This document shows, piece after piece, positions 21,566 through 32,463 of a stretch of 64,000 nt of DNA. Source of the stretch: Diabrotica undecimpunctata. Its lineage: Eukaryota; Arthropoda; Insecta; Coleoptera; Chrysomelidae. Each line of letters opens with the position of its first letter. Positions within the stretch are counted from its first letter, which is position 1. Below the pieces are notes generated by a model. It saw only the letters and a program-made list of their open reading frames with translations, was not told the DNA's origin and made no database searches. Location: the NCBI RefSeq assembly GCF_040954645.1, contig NC_092803.1:15315230-15379229 (forward strand). The letters are read 5' to 3'. The translations under genes were made by a program, and so were the position numbers.

Positions 21566-21956
21566 GAGCGTTGGCGCAAAATTTCGGGCCAATGCTTTTT
21601 AAATGCACTCATTTTTTTCGAATTCTGAGAAAAGTAATAAGTATTTTCGAAAAATTTAAACGCAGAATGAAAGATTACGTTATTACCGAGGGCCGAAAGT
21701 CCCTGAAAACTTCTATAATGTTTATTTTAGTAGGTTACAGGGGTGAAAAAAAAAAGAGAAAATTAAGTGTGATTTTTAATTTCAAATATCTCATTTAAAA
21801 TAAAATTTTTGTTTATTCTCAGGGACTTTCGGCCCTCGGTAATATAATTTTTCATTCTGCGTTTAAATTTTTCAAAAATATTTATTAGTTTTCTCAGGAT
21901 TCGAAAAAAATGAACGCATTTAAAAAGCACTGGCCCGAAATTTTGCGCCTATGCTC
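21566..21956. mobile_element. TTAA-flanked inverted-repeat element (piggyBac-type MITE)
   Basis: This 391-bp non-coding element has long terminal inverted repeats: the first about 137 bases from 21566 (GAGCGTTGGCGCAAAATTTC) are the reverse complement of the last about 137 ending at 21956, with a few mismatches. TTAA lies outside each end (21562-21565 and 21957-21960), the signature of piggyBac-mediated insertion. The termini are not the usual CCY of piggyBac, so the mobilising transposase is inferred from the TSD only. It carries no protein motif. It sits inside a repeat unit whose sister units keep the uninterrupted CTTAAT site. Confidence 0.85.
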
Positions 21957-22439
21957 TTAAAGATGATCACTATCACAAGAAAATATAGACGAAACAGAGA
22001 AAGATGAGAGGATTATATTAGGAATAATATTAAGTCACACAATTTTGTGACTGAATACTCAGTCACAAAATTACTAGTCAACATTTTCTGGGACTATATT
22101 TACTATCCTAATATTGACATACGGATCTTGAACATGGACCTATCACAAGCAAATAACACAAATCTTTTATCTTAACTTTACTAACCGATCGGCAAACGAA
22201 CCGTAACTAGAGACAACATCACAAGCAACTATAGAGGCCAGTAAGAGTATATATTAAAACATGAAGGTGTCAATATTAGATTACTTGATTCAAGAAAAAA
22301 TAAACTATACCACAAAACAACTCAAGACATTTTGCGGGACTTTACTGACTTCCTTAATATCGCAGAATATGCCAAGAGATACCAGAAATATGAAGTTGCC
22401 AAGACTCAGTCTGAAAAATAGTGTACTACGCAAGTACTG

Positions 22440-23530
22440 AATCTCAGAGTATATACAGGAGGGTTTCAACAATAAACAGATTACTGTTGTCGCACTGGTT
22501 GATCTAACAGCCGCCTACGATACCGTGAAACACAAAAAACTACTAGGTAAATTATATAATAAACTGAGAGACCCGAAAAACTAATGAAGGTTGTAGAGTC
22601 CATGCTGCAGAACATGAGATCCTACATTATACTACACGGAAAAAAACAGTAGATGAAGAGATTCAAAAATGACTTGCCTCAAGGAAGCGTACTTGTCCCA
22701 ACTGTGTTCAACATAATACAAATGATCAGCCAATAACAGAGATATGCCTATGACCTGGCTATTGCGGTACAATTCTTCAATAATATCAAGGTAAATCTCA
22801 AAGCTGTCCAAAGCAATATGTTTAAATATTACAGAGAAATCTACCTTAAGCTTAATCCCTCAAAAACTCAGTCACATGTTACATGACCACAAGTCACATG
22901 GGAGGGAAAGGTCCTACAGGATATAGACAAATCTAAATACCTCGGACTTACGTTGGAGTCACCACCAGAAACGCCAAAAGGAGTAGGAGGCAAGCCCTGA
23001 AACAATGGGAATAACAGCACGTTTAATGTGTTTTTCAACAGGAGTGTATGGCTGCCCAGTCTGAAATCAATCAGTCCACGCAAAACAAATGAATGCAACC
23101 TTAAATAGGACATGAAGGATAGTAACGAATATATGAAGCCTGTCCTACTTAACCTCCTGTATAAGGCGGCACTCTCGTCACCCAAAGAACACAGAGTAGC
23201 TGCTGAATATGTTGAAAAATTTAAACAAATCTTCGATGAACGCCACCCACTGCATAATACAGAGGCTAAAATCAAGAAAAAGCTTCCTGCGTTGTGTGTC
23301 AATTGACCCACAATTCCAAGAAGAGAATCCGTGCGGCAGTAGCTTGACTGAAAGACTTGGAGGACGTTAAACCATATTAAAACTGGCGTAGCTCCTGTAA
23401 AGACCAACCCAAAATCATTAATGGCGATCTGTGCGAATGTGGAGATAATATAGAGCATCTTTTGTCATTCCTAAGATGTCCCTCAAATGGTTGGTCAGCG
23501 ATGCAGTAATCGACGTGACCCGTTACTGGA
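22440..23530 (+). mobile_element. Degraded Jockey-like non-LTR retrotransposon, RT and C-terminal part
   Basis: Motifs occur in order in changing frames: EGFNNKQITVVALVDLTAAY (22460-22518, with the first catalytic Asp in VDLTAAYD), LPQGSVLVPTVFN (22674-22712), YAYDLAIA near 22745, where the YADD box has Ala-Tyr-Asp in place of Ala-Asp-Asp, KLNPSKTQSH near 22850, SKYLGLTLE near 22932, then a C-terminal stretch with SSPKEHRVAAEY near 23175 and CECGDNIEHLL near 23430. The Cys/His ending is usual in Jockey-clade proteins. The catalytic change plus several stops show it is inactive. No TSD was recognised. Confidence 0.8.
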
Positions 23531-23918
23531 ACGAGAACATCAACTAGAACAGATGGGAGTCCGGACTCAAAAAAGTAACGTTAAGTCAAAATTTAAACTA
23601 CCTGATTGAGGAAAAGGCAACAAGATAACTAATAAAAATTTTGCGGGATTATGCTGACCTTCCCAATATTGACAAACGGATTCTTAATACGTACACTATT
23701 GCAATCAAATATAGATAAAGCAGAAGAGGTCAAGAGAATTACATTAGGCATAAGAAATTGTGAGAAGTTGAACTACGTTATCCAGTAAACGTTTTGTGAC
23801 ACAGCCCAACCTAATTTCATAAGCCAATAATGAGGAATTTCAAACTTTCATTAAAAGAATTTCACTAAAACCTAAGCCAGAAATTTGCAAGAAAGGAATA
23901 TGGACAATTAGCCAATTG

Positions 23919-24300
23919 GCTTCAAACGGAAGTGAGAGATCAAGTACAAAAAGCAAATAGACTGACAAGATACTTTAATATATGGCGGACACATTAACAC
24001 TGTGATGAAGTCAAGAATTTATAAAGCCAGTGTAAAACCAATAATGCCATTATTACTTAGAGATGAGAGTACTGAGAAGAATAACAGGAAATACAAAAAA
24101 TAGACACGAAATATAAAAAAAGAATGGAATAACCACATAAGCAGAATGAGGTAGACCCGTGTCATTAAAATAGCAAGAGATAAGTCACCAATCGGCAAAG
24201 AAGTATCGGACGACCGCGTAAAACATGGAGTGACAACCTTCCAAGAGGTATTAATCCACAAATGAACAAGCAGAATTGTTTATAAAGAGAAAGAAGAAGA
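23919..24300 (+). mobile_element. 5'-truncated RTE-like element (family A, copy 2) with 9-bp TSD
   Basis: This 382-bp fragment encodes the tail of the RT protein in broken frames (EVRDQVQKANRLTRYFN, KSRIYKASVKPIMP, EWNNHISRM) and ends in an A-rich AAGAAGAAG tail. AGCCAATTG occurs on both sides (23910-23918 and 24301-24309). It aligns with the copies at 2-210 and 31760-32134. Confidence 0.85.
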
Positions 24301-24364
24301 AGCCAATTGTTTTCAAATACGGCCGTATAAATTGTCTTCAAATATTAAATAATACATTTCCTAC

Positions 24365-24510
24365 CGACTAATTCTGTCGAAGTTATGGACAATGCAAGTT
24401 ACTATTCAAGATTAAAGGAACCATTACCTCACAGTAACTGGAAAAAGAAAGTAGAATCTCGTAGACTGGTTAATAAGCAACAGTGCATTTTGAAATCGAG
24501 TATAATAAAA
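24365..24510 (+). pseudogene. IS630-type transposase scrap (second catalytic Asp region)
   Basis: The frame reads NSVEVMDNASYYSRLKEPLP followed by WKKKVESRRLVNKQQ. It matches the same region of the copy at 35.7-36.8 kb nearly word for word. It is too short to be more than a remnant. Confidence 0.7.
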
Positions 24511-24799
24511 ATTTTAATTATATTGATCTTGATCGAAGTTGTCAAAATTTAAATTATTTGATTTAGGCAAAAGTGAAAAAAATAACTAATAAAAATTTTC
24601 CGGGATTATACTGACCCTTTCTAGTATTGACAAACGGAGTTTAAATACGGAGGACTAAGTAAATACACTATCACAAGAACCTATCCATAAAGAAGAAGAG
24701 GTTAAGAGGATTAAACTAACAACACGAACTTGTCAAAAATTTAAAGCGCGTGATTAAAAAATGAGCAAAACAATTTATAAAAATTTTGTAGAATTATAC

Positions 24800-25670
24800 A
24801 GAAAACAAAAAAAAAAATAAAAACGGCGTAAACAATATAAATTGCAGAAAACTTATAACATAACGTATCATAAAACGAAGTAAAGATAGATAAAACTTAG
24901 AAATAATTTTATATGCGACATCCCCTGTATTTTACATAATACAAAAATGTATGTCCAACTACAAATTAAACATTATTTTCTGCTCCATACACGCCAACTA
25001 TTGCTTAAAGAGGTGATTTGTGTTATAAACGGATTCGAAGAATATAACCTACATACACAGCGATGAGTTCACTTGAGTGTGTTTCTTTGAAAACCAAATT
25101 AAAGACTAACCAAAACAATATCCTGTAAAACTGGTTATGTAACGTGGTATTAAGAAGTATTAGAAGTGAGTAACACGAAATCTGGTCTTGGGCTTCCTGT
25201 GTCTTAACCTGAAACGGCGGGTTTGTGTTCTCGGCAATGGAATTATGGCCTGACACTCATGTGGCCGTAGATTTCTTTAATTTATTAGTCGTCCGGTTAA
25301 AGGACACCAAAATACTAATTGAAATTATGGAAAAAATTTATTACGTTTACAGGGTGCTTAATGATATGATTGTTTTACCTGCCAAACGTATCAAAATATT
25401 AATTTTTTTCCTAAAAGAAGGTTGAATATTAACACGAACTTATTCTATATTATATATAGGGTGTCTAAATAATAAAAGTACTTCATATTAATCAGTAATG
25501 GTTCATATATTCGTCCCCTTCAATTCGATTGAAAAATGATAATCTTATAAAAAAATATCGCCGTGGTTCGATTTGATATTATCATGAGCTTATTATTTAA
25601 CTCCTCTATTCGCGAGTATACATTTTTTTAGATGAAACGATTAATTTCATATAATACTAAGCATCTTCCG
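24800..25670. other. Unassigned AT-rich interval
   Basis: Short overlapping open frames on both strands around 25020-25425 have no motif. I see no repeat structure or gene. Confidence 0.4.
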
Positions 25671-25679
25671 TTCTTGATT

Positions 25680-25880
25680 TTATAAAAATTGCCATTCTAT
25701 TCTAATAAACCTGTCCCCTTCATGCTTAGGTCATCACTCCACCTGTTTTAGCGATGATTTAACGCTGTATCTTATGCCTTAATGATGATTTACCTCTAGC
25801 AATTCTCACCATTCTGCTATCCTACTAATATGTTTATCAAATTCTTTTCTTTTTTGTCTAGAAGTATTTTTCCAGCCCTT
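25680..25880 (-). mobile_element. RTE-like 3' end scrap (family A type)
   Basis: On the minus strand EFDKHISRIAEW, RIARGKSSLRHK and WSDDLSMKGTGLLE lie in order across frame changes, matching the WNDHISRM...IARDKSPIGRxxxGRPRKRWSDDL tail of family A. It is strongly diverged, and no TSD was found. Confidence 0.55.
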
Positions 25881-25929
25881 CCACGAAGTACCTTTGGAAT
25901 TTTATATAATTTGTTATTTTAATCTTATT

Positions 25930-26414
25930 TTCTACCTACAAATATACCGATCCATTTAAAAAGAAAAGCTTTTAACCAGTGCGTTCTACCAGTCCTCACA
26001 TACGGAGCAGAAACCTTAACTCTCACAAAAACATCAGCCGAAAAATTGAGAAGGACACAACGAAAGATGGAGAGATCAATGCTTGGAATAAGCTTAAGAA
26101 ATAGAATAAGAAACGAGGAAGTTCGTAGACGAACCGGAGTGGAAGACATTATCGAACATATTACAAGGCAAAAATGGAGATGGGCAGGACATGTTGCAAG
26201 AATGAAAGATGACAGTTGGACAAAAAAATTGCTTGAGTGGAGACCACGGGCTGACAAGCGAAGCCGAGGAAGACCCCCAACTCGATGGACCGACGACCTC
26301 AAAAGAATCGTGACTAATTAGATAGCAGAGGCGCAGAACAGAAGCAGATGGAAAAGTCTAGAGGAGGCCTATGTTCAACAATGGACAACTGAGGGCTGAT
26401 TGATGATGATGATG
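25930..26414 (+). mobile_element. 5'-truncated RTE-like element (family B, copy 1)
   Basis: The fragment begins within the RT C-terminus (HLKRKAFNQCVLPVLTYGAE) and continues open through KMERSMLGISLRNRIRNEEV, WRWAGHVARMKDD and WRPRADKRSRGRPPTRWTDD. A TAG at about 26321 replaces the Trp expected there; the frame then reads on as AQNRSRWKSLEEAYVQQW and stops at about 26400. A TGATGATGATGA tail ends near 26414. A relatively young copy with a single nonsense change. No clear TSD. Confidence 0.8.
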
Positions 26415-26477
26415 ACCTATTCCTAACAAGAATAATCTGCGTGTTAAACACAATCAAGAAAAGTCTTTCTGAAGAAC

Positions 26478-26940
26478 CTTCTTAGAGTGCCGTTTTCCCA
26501 GCAATCATAATGGCTATTTTTATTTTTGAACTTGCTACTCTAAACAATTCAATCGATCTGCATTGATACCGATCACGTAGATTCTTCAACCAAAAATTTT
26601 CAACAGATCTTCTTCCTTGAATTTTTCCCTTATTATGAGTCAAAATTTCATATTTTGGTACCCTCGTCTAATCACGTCGTTTAGGTATTCCAGTTTTCTT
26701 GTTTGTATGGTGATTATTAGTTCTGTTTATTATCTAATTCTATTAGTCCCAGACCAGAGTTCGAATGCTTGGACTCTTTTTCAATTGCATTTTTTTAATG
26801 TCCCAAGTCTCAGCTCCGTATAATAATATTACAAATATATAACACCGAATAGTACGTAGTCTGATTTCCAAATTAAGATTTCTGCACTTGGGAGTGGCTT
26901 CATTCGTATAAATGCTGATCTGGCAATCTCTATTCACCTA
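26478..26940 (-). mobile_element. RTE-like element 3' part (family C, copy 1)
   Basis: On the minus strand: EIRLRTIRCYIFVILLYGAE near 26870, TWDIKK, then after frameshifts ITTIQTRKLEYLNDVIRRGY, SVENFWLKNLRDRY and a terminal LFRVASSKIKIAIMIAGKT before the stop near 26478. The ending matches the family C copy at 35189-35682 (LFRAAADKIKIAMMIA). Inactive. Confidence 0.7.
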
Positions 26941-26959
26941 TTCGAAGAACCTTTAAAAC

Positions 26960-27240
26960 AAGATTAAACTACTGGGTCATCTAGGTCTTGATAACATGAA
27001 AAGGATCCTCCTAGAGTTGGGATGAATGAATTTTCCCTTTGAGGTAGTGAGAACCATATGGCCCATTTATTAGTTTGAAACGGAGACCAGTGGTAGTAGA
27101 AGGAAAGGTCTCTCTTTGTCAACCATTTTCCATCCACTCCTGAATGTAGGTCTCTCCCAATTGCTTCCATCTTTCTCTATCTTGCGCCAATCTAATCCAC
27201 TGTTTGCCTGCCACTGTTCTTATGTCATCTACCCATCTTT
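26960..27240 (-). mobile_element. RTE-like 3' end (family B-related)
   Basis: The minus strand reads KRWVDDIRTVAGKQWIRLAQ, DREKWKQLGETYIQEWMENG then a stop near 27118, followed by non-coding sequence towards 26960. This is the same C-terminal layout as copies at 25.9, 55 and 60.6 kb, but a distinct subfamily. Its 5' truncation point at about 27240 abuts a plus-strand fragment. Confidence 0.65.
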
Positions 27241-27246
27241 TTTGAA

Positions 27247-27480
27247 GGCAAGGTAGAAGGCCGAAAACCAAGAAGAAGATCACAAACACGATGGGCAGAC
27301 CAAATGAAGACTCTGGTGGGAAAATAGCTGCATGGAGCTATCCACATTTACACCAATACAACGGTACACAGCAAGTTATAAATGATATAGAGGAATAATC
27401 TCAGAAAAGGATATTCAAACACCCTGGCGTTAGCCATGATCCACAAGGATTGGAAGGGGTTGATGTTGAATATGAACTAA
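27247..27480 (+). mobile_element. RTE-like 3' end scrap, head-to-head with the previous one
   Basis: The frame reads GKVEGRKPRRRSQTRWADQM, KTLVG and then decays. It resembles the tail of the copy at 47.07-47.70 kb (QKEGLRPRGRSADQM). Several stops. The junction at 27241-27247 joins two 5'-truncated ends of opposite orientation. Confidence 0.55.
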
Positions 27481-27489
27481 CTAAAAATA

Positions 27490-30150
27490 AAACTGAAAAT
27501 AAATAAAAACACAAAGACCGAACATAAAGAAGAAAAATCAATGGACACAATTCAAATGAAACATGGTATAGAGCGTTTGAAAAAAAAATAATGACGAAAA
27601 TAATTGAAAGAATTCAAAAGAAAAAAACAAGGAACATGAATTGATATACTCAAATTAAGAACAAACCGTACAAAACACATGCAATTAAGAGATAATGTTT
27701 TGATGGAGAACGTGATCGTATAAATTATTCTGTCACAAGTTTTACATAGGTAAAACAGTAACAATGTTCAAGAAACGTATATTGAGACACAAGAAATAAT
27801 TCTAACAAAAACAAAAACTCAAATTCAATATTGTGGAGAATAAGAATTATTAACACTAATTTTTCCATTTTATGTTAGCATAAACGTCTATTTCGTTGCA
27901 TAGAAATGAGGAAATTAAAAATGAAGACATAATCGTTTAAGACTACCTTAAACAGTTTGGTTTCGTAATAAATTTTTAAAAATTATGGGAAAATCATGTC
28001 TTCAATAATACATTTCGAATTTCATTTTTTCTTTTCATCTCGACGTGAACGAAAGAATTCCACGTATGTAGGGCATTTCCTGATTGAAGTGGGCATATTG
28101 GAAAGTACAGACTATATTAACTCCTCGTGCGCAAATCTTTCTGCAGCCCCCTCACCTTCCACGCCCTTGTTGGCAATAAATACTAGGAATTCATTGAGTC
28201 TCATTATCGGTGCGGAGGTGGCTGCCTACCTGCAGTAGTCATTATTAAAAATATAAGGTTAATAGTAGAGGTGGGAAATGGTAGCTGTTATTTTCTAACA
28301 AATATTATCACCATAGAAGTTTCGGAAAAGGAAAAAAATGCAATTTTATTTAAAAACTTTGTAAGGACTAGAAAAAAACCGTTCTTTGTCATATTGCTGC
28401 TGTTGTAACAACAAAGTAGATGAGTTCTTTTATCCACGATAGAACTATGGAGAGAACTATGTTTTATGTGCAACACTAAATAATAATGTAAATAAAAATA
28501 TATTGTAAAAAAGAATATAATATTACAGAGTAGTATTTTGAAGAGTCCCATAAATTCCCTTTACGATCTTCGCGGGACCCAAAAATTACAACTTCACACA
28601 GCTCCATACTACAATACTTTATTTATATGAGAAGAATTATTGTCAATAAAACGACATTACCAAATTTAAAAACGAGCCTGTTCCATTAAATTCCCGTTAT
28701 GAATCACTTCGCGCCACGAAAATCACTACTTCATGCACCTCTATCTTACATTAATTGCGTTTAAATAACGAGAATTATCAATGAAGTTAGACTGTTATTG
28801 TTGTTGATTATGTGTAGTAACAAAAAATAATTGAATGGGAATTGCAAAATAAAACATTTCGGAATTAAATGGGGTTATGAGTGGGGACTGAAAAGCTATA
28901 AAACTAGTTGATGATCAATTTGAGGCAACATGTGGATATGCAGATGATAATAATGTTAGTACAGTTGGAATTTGTTTAAACAACCAACGATGGTTTTTAA
29001 ATTAGAATAAATCTGGTAAAAAAAAAGAGATGGAATGATGTGGAAATTATTTATAGAAGTGGTATTGGTGGCAAGATTAATAATAAATAATATCAGTATA
29101 AATGCCGCAAAATAGAATTTTGTATGTACCACTACCGTATTTACTCACAAGTAGTGAACACAACATATTATTACCTACTACTTCAATTATTGTTAATATA
29201 TTCTACAGTGAGCAGCGTAACAGTTGTAACCAAAAAGTACCACTTCCAAATGTGCCGATGCCATGGATGTTCGATTAAACTACCGAATGCCCCGTATACA
29301 GTTGTACAGAGTACAGCATAATTAAATATGCATACACAAACCGTGGATGGAGCAAGTGGGTAGGTAGCGACCCACACGAAGAGTGGGTGCGGCGACCCGG
29401 GTCCACATTGCGCACCTGGTTCTTCGAACGACAGGGTCGGAGTGGTACCACGCACGCGGCAGATACCTTCATTCATCATTAGCGACGTTATGTAACACTT
29501 GTTATATCATTTCTTCGATTGATTTACAACTAAGCGAGTGATTTGCCTATTTTTGTCGTCGTTACGAGCAATATTAAGACTGTGGAACAGAATTCCTCCA
29601 AAGCCATAGTAAAAACAAGTGGATTTCTGGGTAATTAAACTAACATTGATTATTCCAGATCCAACTCGAAGAATTCTTCGAACTGTAACTTTAAAATAAT
29701 CAAAATAGAAGTCATATTATATTTATAATCTATAAATAAATTTCCCTACCCGAACATTAAGTTGTGAATTGATTGTTTGATATTAAAAAAGTTTAAAATT
29801 TTTGATAATCGTAAAATAGAAAGGGATTTAGCACTGTTAATAATTTTTTATCATGAAAGTATTGAATTGAGGCAATGAATATACGGAGGAACAGAAGCTT
29901 ATATGAATATTTCGTTGTATAGTAAGACAAGGACATACAAAATCTTCGAAAGTATTCAATGAATTCTTGGAGTTAATAAATGTAATCAAGATAATACAAT
30001 GGGTGAAACATATATCTTATATACTAAAACGCTAAGCCCTTTTCTTGTCCACCACTTTACTCAAAAACCATATTAAATAATTAAAATATTTTTTCAGAAT
30101 ATTATTAGTATTACGTATGAGATTGTCAAGATATACTTTTGAGTATGGAT
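27490..30150. other. Unassigned interval with two GC-richer patches
   Basis: GC-richer stretches at about 28080-28230 and 29330-29480 stand out against the AT-rich flanks. The first reads on the minus strand MRLNEFLVFIANKG and EGAAERFAHEEL before a stop, but matches nothing I know. The second, with many CpG, has an open minus-strand frame without motif. No gene called. Confidence 0.35.
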
Positions 30151-30182
30151 ATATGAGTATATACTTTATGGTACAAAAATTC

Positions 30183-30600
30183 ACTTCCGGTTTTGAGATG
30201 ACCGGAAGTTAAAATTTACTTTAAGTTTTAGACCCCACAATGTATATATGGATCGAAAGGTCTCGTCGAGGCGAATCTAAATACGTACTTCCGGTTGCGA
30301 TCCGACACCGGAAGTGACCCGAAACGCGCATAAAACGTCAAGATAGAGCAAATCTGACACCGGATTCGTGATCAGCATGCAAAATTAACTGCTAAATGAT
30401 ATCCATGTCGACATTTGATGAACTAAAAATTGCATTCCGGTTTTGAGGTCGACTTCCATAATCACTTTTTTTTTACTTGCATTATTATTGATGAATGTTA
30501 TGTATATTCTTGCTTATATTGTTTGTATTGATCTCTTAATTTTTCTCGCAAAATAAAAATTTCATTTAAAAAACTCGATGTCGAGTTGGTCCGCTAGTAT
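30183..30600. repeat. Repeat with paired CCGGAAGT motifs
   Basis: ACTTCCGG at 30183 and 30287 pairs with CCGGAAGT at 30202 and 30308, giving two short inverted pairs about 105 bp apart; a further TTCCGGTTTTGAGG occurs near 30436. The segment ends near 30600 with TCGAGTTGGTCCGCTAGTA. It looks like part of a dispersed non-coding repeat, family unknown. Confidence 0.45.
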
Positions 30601-31144
30601 TGTAGAACTCTTTAAATGTGGCGAAACTTGATCCAATCCAATCTTCTCTCATCTTTTTTACAACTGACCGGATGCATGTGCGAAGTGTTTTAGTTGGAAA
30701 GCATTCCGTTTAGTTGAGTATAGGGTGTTGTTTGCTGTAGTAATGTGGCGTTCGTGGGATAATGTGGTTGAAAATATTGTGCACGATAACAACACTGATA
30801 TTGTAGAAAGTGCCAGTGTGAATGTAATTTCTAAAAAAATCCGACAAAGAAGATTCGAATGCATTTAAATGCTGAAACACAGCAAGTAGTACAAGTAACG
30901 TGTACAAAAATCTACATAACAAATTCGGTTTCGATGAAAAACTGTTGGTACAAGCACCTTCTGATTTAACAGAAATTCCACTTTCAACTATAGCCAAAAC
31001 ATTTAAAAATGAGACCTATCATGACAAGAAGCGATGTGACTACAAATGTTAAAGACCTACAGATGCTTCACTTATAAAACTATTAAAAACTATAATATAC
31101 GATTGCTACAAAAGCAATGAAATACCTACAATAGAAATAATAAG

Positions 31145-31691
31145 TTCTCCATTTTCGTTTTTGACATCCTCGTCATGTTTCTGCTTAATTCCGGGTATTA
31201 CTGATTGCCTATTCGAGCGTTAAAATCCCCCAATATTATCATCTTCCCTCTGACTTGATCTACTACTTGTAATTGGTCATAAAACGATTCCCTTGTTGTT
31301 TGAGGCTTGTTATTTTCTGGGCCGTATAATCCGATGAAGTTCAGGTCTTCCTCCTTCATTCTTATTTTGCTGTTACTATTCTTTCTGGTATATATTGACA
31401 CTCTTTGATGTGATTTTGGTACCTTTAGAGCATTAGTAAGGCTACACCTTCTTTGGCCCTGTTTTCTTTTGCTACTCCACTGTAGATTAGTATGTATTCA
31501 CCTAATTTTGATTGTCCTTTTCCTTTCTTTTTTGTTTCTTGTAGAGCAAAAATGTCCACTTCTTTCTCTTTCAGCACTTGGGTTATTTCTTGGTCCCTTA
31601 AGTTGGGCGATCTGATATTCCAAGTAGTAATTCTCATCTGGGTTTTGGATGTTTTTCGCTTGTCCTTATTTCTTGCCGTGGTCATCTTCAT
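31145..31691 (-). pseudogene. AP-endonuclease domain fragment of RTE-like element
   Basis: The domain nicks target DNA to start reverse transcription. On the minus strand: MRITTWNIRSPNLRDQEI with the N-terminal Asn, DIFALQETKKKGKG with the metal-binding Glu, YSGVAKENRAKEGVALL, then after a frameshift near 31410 LNFIGLYGPEN and IILGDFNARIGNQ with the catalytic Asp and Asn. Further on VIPGIKQKHDEDVKNENGEL reaches the left boundary. It is similar to the endonuclease part of insect CFDP2-like retroelement proteins. The C-terminal SDH motif is cut off. Inactive. Confidence 0.8.
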
Positions 31692-32134
31692 AGTATCAAT
31701 CCTGTTCCGAGGCTTTACATTATTTCTTTAAGCAATATTCGTTTTTGCGATTGGTAGGTTGCTAAAACGCTAGGCAGGTTTACAAAACAGTCATCAGACC
31801 AATAATGCCATACGCGGCAGAAACAAGACCTGACACAGAGAGGACAAAAAGGATGTTAAAAAGAACAGAGATGAAAACACTTGATGGTAAGACACTATGG
31901 GACAGAGTTAGAAGTACAGATATACGACGTAGATGCAAGGTGGAGAACATCAAGAACTGGGTAAGAAATAGAAGAGTAGAATGGAACGATCATATAAGCA
32001 GAATGACAACAAATAGAGTAGTAAACACGGCAAGAAACGCTTCCCCAATAGGAAGACCACGAAAACGATGGAACGACAACTTACTGGAGGCACATTGAAA
32101 AACAGATAGTCATGTCTATATAAAAAGAAGAAGA
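31145..32134 (+). mobile_element. RTE-like insertion (family A, copy 3) with internal 5' inversion
   Basis: The 990-bp insert is bounded by AGAAATAATAAG at 31133-31144 and 32135-32146 (12-bp perfect TSD). Its right part, about 31760-32134, is plus-strand: YKTVIRPIMPYAAETR, VEWNDHISRM, GRPRKRWNDNLLEAH stop, then an AAGAAGAAG tail. Its left part, 31145 to about 31740, is minus-strand and encodes the endonuclease domain of an RTE-like element. The RT body between these regions is missing. One TSD around both opposed parts indicates one integration event. Confidence 0.85.
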
Positions 32135-32463
32135 AGAAATAATAAGAAAGAAATTCGAAACAACCGGTGGGAACAATCGAAAACGCCTGCAAATAAAGAT
32201 CGCGGCTAATTATTGTATATTATGTAGGAAGTTAGGAAGGGGTTCTCAATGCTTTAAAATTATGTAGGAAGGATTTTAACGTGGACTACCACAAGAGTAT
32301 GAAAGCTTATATATTTGAAGATTGATTTGAAAACTCACTGATCCCAAACTTGAAGCCAATCAGTGTAATAGTGCTTGACAACGCTTCTTATAATTCTTGA
32401 CAGCTCACTAAGATCCCAAATACATATTCAAAAAAGCAATTTACCAAATTATATGCCCTAGAG

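Larger units (their letters stand above)
21360..24800 (+). repeat. Degraded tandem-like repeat units (about 140-175 bp), heavily interrupted
   Basis: A unit containing ATTGACAAACGGATTCTTAA, a following CACAAGCAAATATAGATAAAG and AAGAGGTCAAGAG block, and AATAAAAATTTTGCGGGATTA recurs. Its ATTGACAAACGG core sits at about 21407 (diverged), 21547, 22113, 23678 and 24626, with weaker versions near 22348 and 24776. Spacing is about 140 bp between the first two, and about 171 bp between the second and third once the inserted element at 21566-21956 is discounted. Later units are separated by a Jockey-like element and a family A retrotransposon. It may be old satellite DNA or the repeated UTR of an element. 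Confidence 0.6.

Noticed and set aside
28920..29000. GYADDNN-like text on the plus strand suggesting an RT YADD box
   Set aside because: No other RT motif lies within several hundred bases in any frame, so I treat it as chance.
29183..29479. Minus-strand 98-codon frame as a gene
   Set aside because: No motif, no plausible splice context, and partly explained by the GC-rich patch reducing stop codons.
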